From Phoronis pallida (lineage: Eukaryota; Phoronida; Phoronidae): DNA of 11,213 nt. The position numbers and the translations under genes were made by a program. The notes beneath the pieces were generated by a model. The model had not been told where the DNA came from, searched no databases, and was given only the letters and a program-made list of their open reading frames with translations. Of the stretch, positions 7,940 to 11,213 are shown piece by piece. The stretch covers positions 1 through 11,213 of the forward strand of contig JAOXYC010213795.1 in NCBI GenBank assembly GCA_028565715.1, given 5' to 3'. Each line of letters opens with the position of its first letter. The first letter of the stretch is position 1.

Positions 7940-7991
7940 AAAACACCCGGCTATTTTATTCACTTGTAGTTGCAGTTTCGCGGGTGTTTTA
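7940..7991. repeat. short inverted repeat AAAACACCCG / CGGGTGTTTT at the duplication edge
   Basis: A 10-bp perfect stem encloses the left breakpoint of the tandem duplication (7953). The second unit therefore keeps only the right arm. Such a hairpin beside a breakpoint is a plausible, unproven contributor to the rearrangement. Confidence 0.6.
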
Positions 7992-8567
7992 GTTAACCAA
8001 AGTGTGTTTGTCAGTGTTTTCAAAATCCTTGCGAGTGTTTATAAGATTATCTAATCCATGAAGAAATCCCGGGAAGAAATGTTTTACGTTCTGATTCTGA
8101 CGAATCACGAATAATTACAATTTTATATTAAGTATAACCATCACTCCGGTCATTGCCACAGAGGTTAGAATCAAGGGATTGTTCTGTATTGTATTGTGTC
8201 ATATAAATTGAACGTGTGTATTTTTGATGGTTTGAAAAAATGGCTGATCGTCTCATGTACTGAAATACAAACGCTTGATGTGAATAAAATGTAGTTTTTT
8301 CAAACACAAGCAAAGTTTTTTAAATAATAAAAACCAGGAACAATTTTAAAAAATCTACGGTGGCCCGTAAGTATCATAGTTGTTTTAAAATAATTTTATA
8401 TTTGTTTACATAATTAAATACAAGTTTTTAGATAGTTTCATTTATTTAATTAATTAAAGCCGTGTCTTGCCCTAATATCTTGCCTACTACTGAGTTCATA
8501 GTGCCCCATCAAACCAGACTAAAAACACTAGAATCAATACGCGTATTTTCAATTACCTAAAATCTCT

Positions 8568-8738
8568 CTAACCAATGAAGACGCGAATGCGCGTTCGCTT
8601 CCGAAGTTGTCTGTTATGTGGACAAAAATCTAATTTGTGGAATGAAATTCCTTTTATCCACGGATATTTCATTAAAGCTTCAACCTTCGTCGGGTCGGTT
8701 TTACTCCCAACAGCACAATAGTGATAATTGGACGACAT
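8568..8738 (-). pseudogene. possible THAP-like zinc-finger relic, unit A
   Basis: A 56-codon ATG-initiated frame (ATG 8738-8736, stop 8570-8568) encodes YHYCAVGSKTDPTKVEAL, YPWIKGISFHKL and RQLRKRTRIRV in order. THAP domains start with a zinc Cys pair, have an FHKFP-like motif about 20-30 residues later and then a basic/Trp stretch. Cys8, FHKL (33-36) and the Arg-rich segment mimic this. The second Cys, the Pro after FHKL, the Trp and the distal C-x2-H are missing, so it is at best the broken N-terminal half of a THAP domain or an exon whose partner I cannot find. THAP domains are common in DNA-transposon-derived genes. Confidence 0.3.
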
Positions 8739-8878
8739 TGAGGCCCGAAGAGATTTAACAAATTTTGATGTGAAAAACCGCCGAAAAAATTCCCTTCGCT
8801 TACAACGAATTAATCTAGATGGCGCCACTATTTATCCACATTTTATGCGTAACTCTCACCTGACTAGATTAAAATGTA

Positions 8879-9087
8879 TGGAACGCCTTCGGGACAAGTC
8901 GGTACACGTTAAAATAATACATACAGTACGCGTTAAAATAATACTTTGTACGCGCTTAAAAACGCGTTAAACACGTTTATAAACGCGTTAAATGCGTTTA
9001 CGCATTTTTAAACGCGTACAAAGTATTATTTTAACGCGTACAAAGTATCATTTTAACGTGTACCGACTTGTCCTAAACGGCGTTCCA
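8879..9087. mobile_element. 209-bp TA-flanked palindromic element, unit A
   Basis: TIRs begin TGGAACGCC and end GGCGTTCCA, flanked by TA (8877-8878 and 9088-9089). After a small mismatch, GGACAAGTCGGTACACGTTA pairs with TAACGTGTACCGACTTGTCC. The interior is built of alternating TACGCGTTAAAATAATA and ACTTTGTACGCG words in both orientations plus ACGCGTT/AACGCG runs, so almost the whole element can fold back. A TA duplication and palindromic structure fit a Tc1/mariner-type MITE. No coding capacity. Confidence 0.8.
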
Positions 9088-9131
9088 TAATGATGTTCAG
9101 TGACAACATTTACGCGTAAAGACATACAATC

Positions 9132-9331
9132 TTGAATATACTGGCTCTGCGTTGGTCCAAATCCGTTGTCACATTGCAAATCAACTAGAAATTTTGCATC
9201 TGAGTCAAACAATTCAAAAACATCTGTAAAAGAGTGATTTGAGATCTTTATATTCAATAGAAATTGAGTAACCTATACTGGAGTGTAAGTTATATCGGAA
9301 ACAAAGTTCTCAAATCACGAACCCTTTACAG
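9132..9331. mobile_element. TTAA-family MITE, right part lost at the duplication junction
   Basis: Starts TTGAATATACTGGCTCTGCG and continues GGTCCAAATCC, CAACTAGAAATTTTGCA and GTGATTTGAGA. All of these correspond to the left half and internal repeat of the intron 3 MITE at 4571-4839. It stops at CTTTACAG, where unit B begins, so the right TIR is missing. Confidence 0.85.
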
Positions 9332-9932
9332 ATTTTATTCACTTGTAGCTGCAGTTTCGCGGGTGTTTTATTAACCAAAGTGTGTTTGTCAGTGTTTTCA
9401 AAATCCTTGCGAGTGTTTATAAGATTATCTAATCCATGAAGAAATGTTTTACGTTCTGATTCCGACGAATCACGAATAATTACAATTTTATATTAAGTAT
9501 AACCATCACTCCGGTCATTGCCACAGAGGTTAGAATCAAGGGATTGTTCTGTATTGTATTGTGTCATATAAATTGAACGTGTGTATTTTTGATGGTTTGA
9601 AAAAATGGCTGATCGTCTCATGTACTGAAATACAAACGCTTGATGTGAATAAAATGTAGTTTTTTCAAACACAAGCAAAGTTTTTTAAATAATAAAAACC
9701 AGGAACAATTTTAAAAAATCTACGGTGGCCCGTAAGTATCATAGTTGTTTTAAAATAATTTTATATTTGTTTACATAATTAAATACAAGTTTTTAGATAG
9801 TTTCATTTATTTAATTAATTAAAGCCGTGTCTTGCCCTAATATCTTGCCTACTACTGAGTTCATAGTGCCCCATCAAACCAGACTAAAAACACTAGAATC
9901 AATACGCGTATTTTCAATTACCTAAAATCTCT

Positions 9933-10103
9933 CTAACCAATGAAGACGCGAATGCGCGTTCGCTTCCGAAGTTGTCTGTTATGTGGACAAAAATCTAATT
10001 TGTGGAATGAAATTCCTTTTATCCACGGATATTTCATTAAAGCTTCAACCTTCGTCGGGTCGGTTTTACTCCCAACAGCACAATAGTGATAATTGGACGA
10101 CAT
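9933..10103 (-). pseudogene. possible THAP-like zinc-finger relic, unit B
   Basis: Exact copy, by translation, of the 56-residue frame in unit A, shifted 1365 bp. The same motifs (Cys8, FHKL, Arg-rich tail) and the same missing residues apply. Identity reflects the recent duplication and is not evidence of coding constraint. Confidence 0.3.
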
Positions 10104-10243
10104 TGAGGCCCGAAGAGATTTAACAAATTTTGATGTGAAAAACCGCCGAAAAAATTCCCTTCGCTTACAACGAATTAATCTAGATGGCGCCACTATTTAT
10201 CCACATTTTATGCGTAACTCTCACCTGACTAGATTAAAATGTA

Positions 10244-10452
10244 TGGAACGCCTTCGGGACAAGTCGGTACACGTTAAAATAATACATACAGTACGCGTTA
10301 AAATAATACTTTGTACGCGCTTAAAAACGCGTTAAACACGTTTATAAACGCGTTAAATGCGTTTACGCATTTTTAAACGCGTACAAAGTATTATTTTAAC
10401 GCGTACAAAGTATCATTTTAACGTGTACCGACTTGTCCTAAACGGCGTTCCA
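10244..10452. mobile_element. 209-bp TA-flanked palindromic element, unit B
   Basis: Identical on reading to the element at 8879-9087, carried along by the tandem duplication. It is therefore not an independent insertion. Confidence 0.8.
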
Positions 10453-10496
10453 TAATGATGTTCAGTGACAACATTTACGCGTAAAGACATACAATC

Positions 10497-10819
10497 TTGA
10501 ATATACTGGCTCTGCGTTGGTCCAAATCCGTTGTCACATTGCAAATCAACTAGAAATTTTGCATCTGAGTCAAACAATTCAAAAACATCTGTAAAAGAGT
10601 GATTTGAGATCTTTATATTCAATAGAAATTGAGTAACCTATACTGGAGTGTAAGTTATATCGGAAACAAAGTTCTCAAATCACGAACCCTTTACAGATTT
10701 TTTTGAATTTGTTACTCAATTGAAATAAGTTGTGTTCAACAAAGGACTCGTACATAAAATTTCTATATGATTTGCTTTTTGACGCCAGATTTGGACAAGC
10801 GCAGAGACATTAACTTTAA
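10497..10819. mobile_element. TTAA-family MITE, complete copy
   Basis: The left end TTGAATATACTGG and right end ...ACATTAACTTTAA are inverted and diverged. The internal arms CTCTGCGTTGGTCCAAATCC and CAAATTTGG-type complement (10790-10807), AGAAATTTTGCA and AAAATTTCTA, and the inner GTGATTTGAGA/TCTCAAATCAC pair are clear. It shares GTTGTGTTCAACAAAGGACT with 4571-4839. It is about 50 bp longer than that copy owing to interior sequence between the inner arms. No ORF. Confidence 0.85.
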
Positions 10820-11213
10820 GAGTCTGTCCGGTCATTGGACATTTAGAGACTAATGTCGATCTGAACGTCAAAGTGCGCCGCGACCACTCTCGATTCACAA
10901 CTGAACATATAACTCATTTCCGTACAACGCTCATGGTAAATGGTCTTTGGCGAATATGGAAATTTGAAATGGTGCGTCTTGCACCATCTAACATGCACTA
11001 TAGAAATGCCTGGTTCATATGTCAGACGTTTGATAGCATATCTTATAAAGATACCTCGCCGGCCGGACGAATCCGGATACGACAATGTTTAGCAAGAGAA
11101 AAAATCTGTTTAACATATATTGGTTTTCAACACATAGGCCACCAGCTTAACTAACACAACCTTGCAAGATAATGAATTATTGAATAGGCTGACAACTGAA
11201 CCAGAACTGCACA
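10820..11213. other. right-hand flank without recognised features
   Basis: This segment is somewhat less AT-rich than the rest. Open frames of 60-93 codons occur on both strands (the longest 10873-11154, plus), but they overlap each other, lack a convincing ATG context or splice pairing, and match no family I know. A short hairpin TGGTGC/GCACCA occurs near 10970-10986. Confidence 0.45.

Larger units (their letters stand above)
7953..9331. repeat. tandem duplication, unit A (1379 bp)
   Basis: This unit is repeated head to tail at 9332-10701. The left edge (ATTTTATTCACTTGTAG) recurs at 9332, and the right edge lies inside a MITE (GAACCCTTTACAG then ATTTT). By reading I find four differences from unit B, all in the first ~140 bp: T/C at 7970, one base in GTTTTAGTTAACC, a 13-bp insertion at about 8068-8080, and T/C near 8098. 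The junction shares ATTTT with both outer edges, which fits microhomology-mediated duplication. Confidence 0.95.
9332..10701. repeat. tandem duplication, unit B (about 1365 bp)
   Basis: Direct repeat of 7953-9331 with a constant offset of 1365 bp from about 8081 onward. It lacks the 13-bp segment CCCGGGAAGAAAT present in unit A. Its right edge continues into the rest of the MITE (to 10819), so unit B carries the complete element while unit A is cut off. Near identity suggests a recent event or continued homogenisation. An assembly artefact from two haplotypes must also be considered. Confidence 0.95.

Noticed and set aside
8128-8313. 61-codon minus-strand frame in each tandem unit (also 9493-9678)
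   Set aside because: The start is TTG, no motif is seen, and identity between copies is explained by the recent duplication, not by selection.
9048-9257. 69-codon minus-strand frame in each tandem unit (also 10413-10622)
   Set aside because: It crosses the right end of the palindromic element and the left half of the MITE, so it is a by-product of repeat sequence.
7953-10701. Reading the direct repeats as long terminal repeats of a retroelement
   Set aside because: The two units are directly adjacent with no internal coding region, primer-binding site or polypurine tract, and the junction cuts a MITE. A tandem duplication explains it.
10873-11154. 93-codon open frame on the plus strand
   Set aside because: It begins with GTG, overlaps an open frame on the opposite strand and contains no recognisable motif.
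1-11213. CRISPR arrays, bacterial operons, ribosome binding sites or rho-independent terminators
   Set aside because: No regularly spaced repeats with unique spacers are present. The window holds a spliced animal gene, and its hairpins are transposon fold-backs, not bacterial terminators.

Overview
This is eukaryotic, almost certainly metazoan, genomic DNA. It is AT-rich, short coding exons are separated by 0.5-1 kb GT-AG introns, and fold-back DNA transposon relics (MITE-like) are dense. I see no bacterial operons, rRNA genes or CRISPR arrays. The repeats and intron-rich gene fit a marine invertebrate (cnidarian, mollusc or similar), but the sequence alone does not fix the phylum.

Positions 257-6680, minus strand: one complete gene in eight coding exons, identified as gemin2 (SMN-interacting protein 1, SIP1). 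The spliced CDS is 771 nt (256 aa plus stop). Every splice junction is GT-AG, intron 1 is phase 2 and introns 2-7 are phase 0, and the product can be followed from the N-terminal YLRRVQ block to the C-terminal LVARYFDQ block of the family. Gemin2 is the core SMN-complex subunit that holds the Sm protein pentamer during snRNP assembly. Four introns carry a clear fold-back element (1, 2, 3, 4), a fifth (intron 6) carries a palindrome with tRNA-like arms, and intron 5 may hold a very diverged one. Several lie within 5-50 nt of a splice site. Positions 1-191, minus strand, hold a separate open frame of unknown identity that runs off the window edge 65 nt beyond the gemin2 stop.

Positions 6681-7950: 5' flank of gemin2. 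It contains a TA-flanked fold-back (6783-6877), a CpG-rich patch (about 6950-7110) that is the best promoter candidate, and several palindromes (7489-7566, 7686-7723, 7721-7796). No gene was recognised.

Positions 7953-10701: a nearly identical head-to-tail duplication of a ~1.37 kb unit. Each unit carries a short THAP-like zinc-finger relic (minus strand) and a 209-bp TA-flanked palindrome full of ACGCGT motifs. Each also carries a MITE related to the one in gemin2 intron 3: truncated by the duplication junction in the first unit, complete across the end of the second. Positions 10820-11213 hold no recognisable gene.
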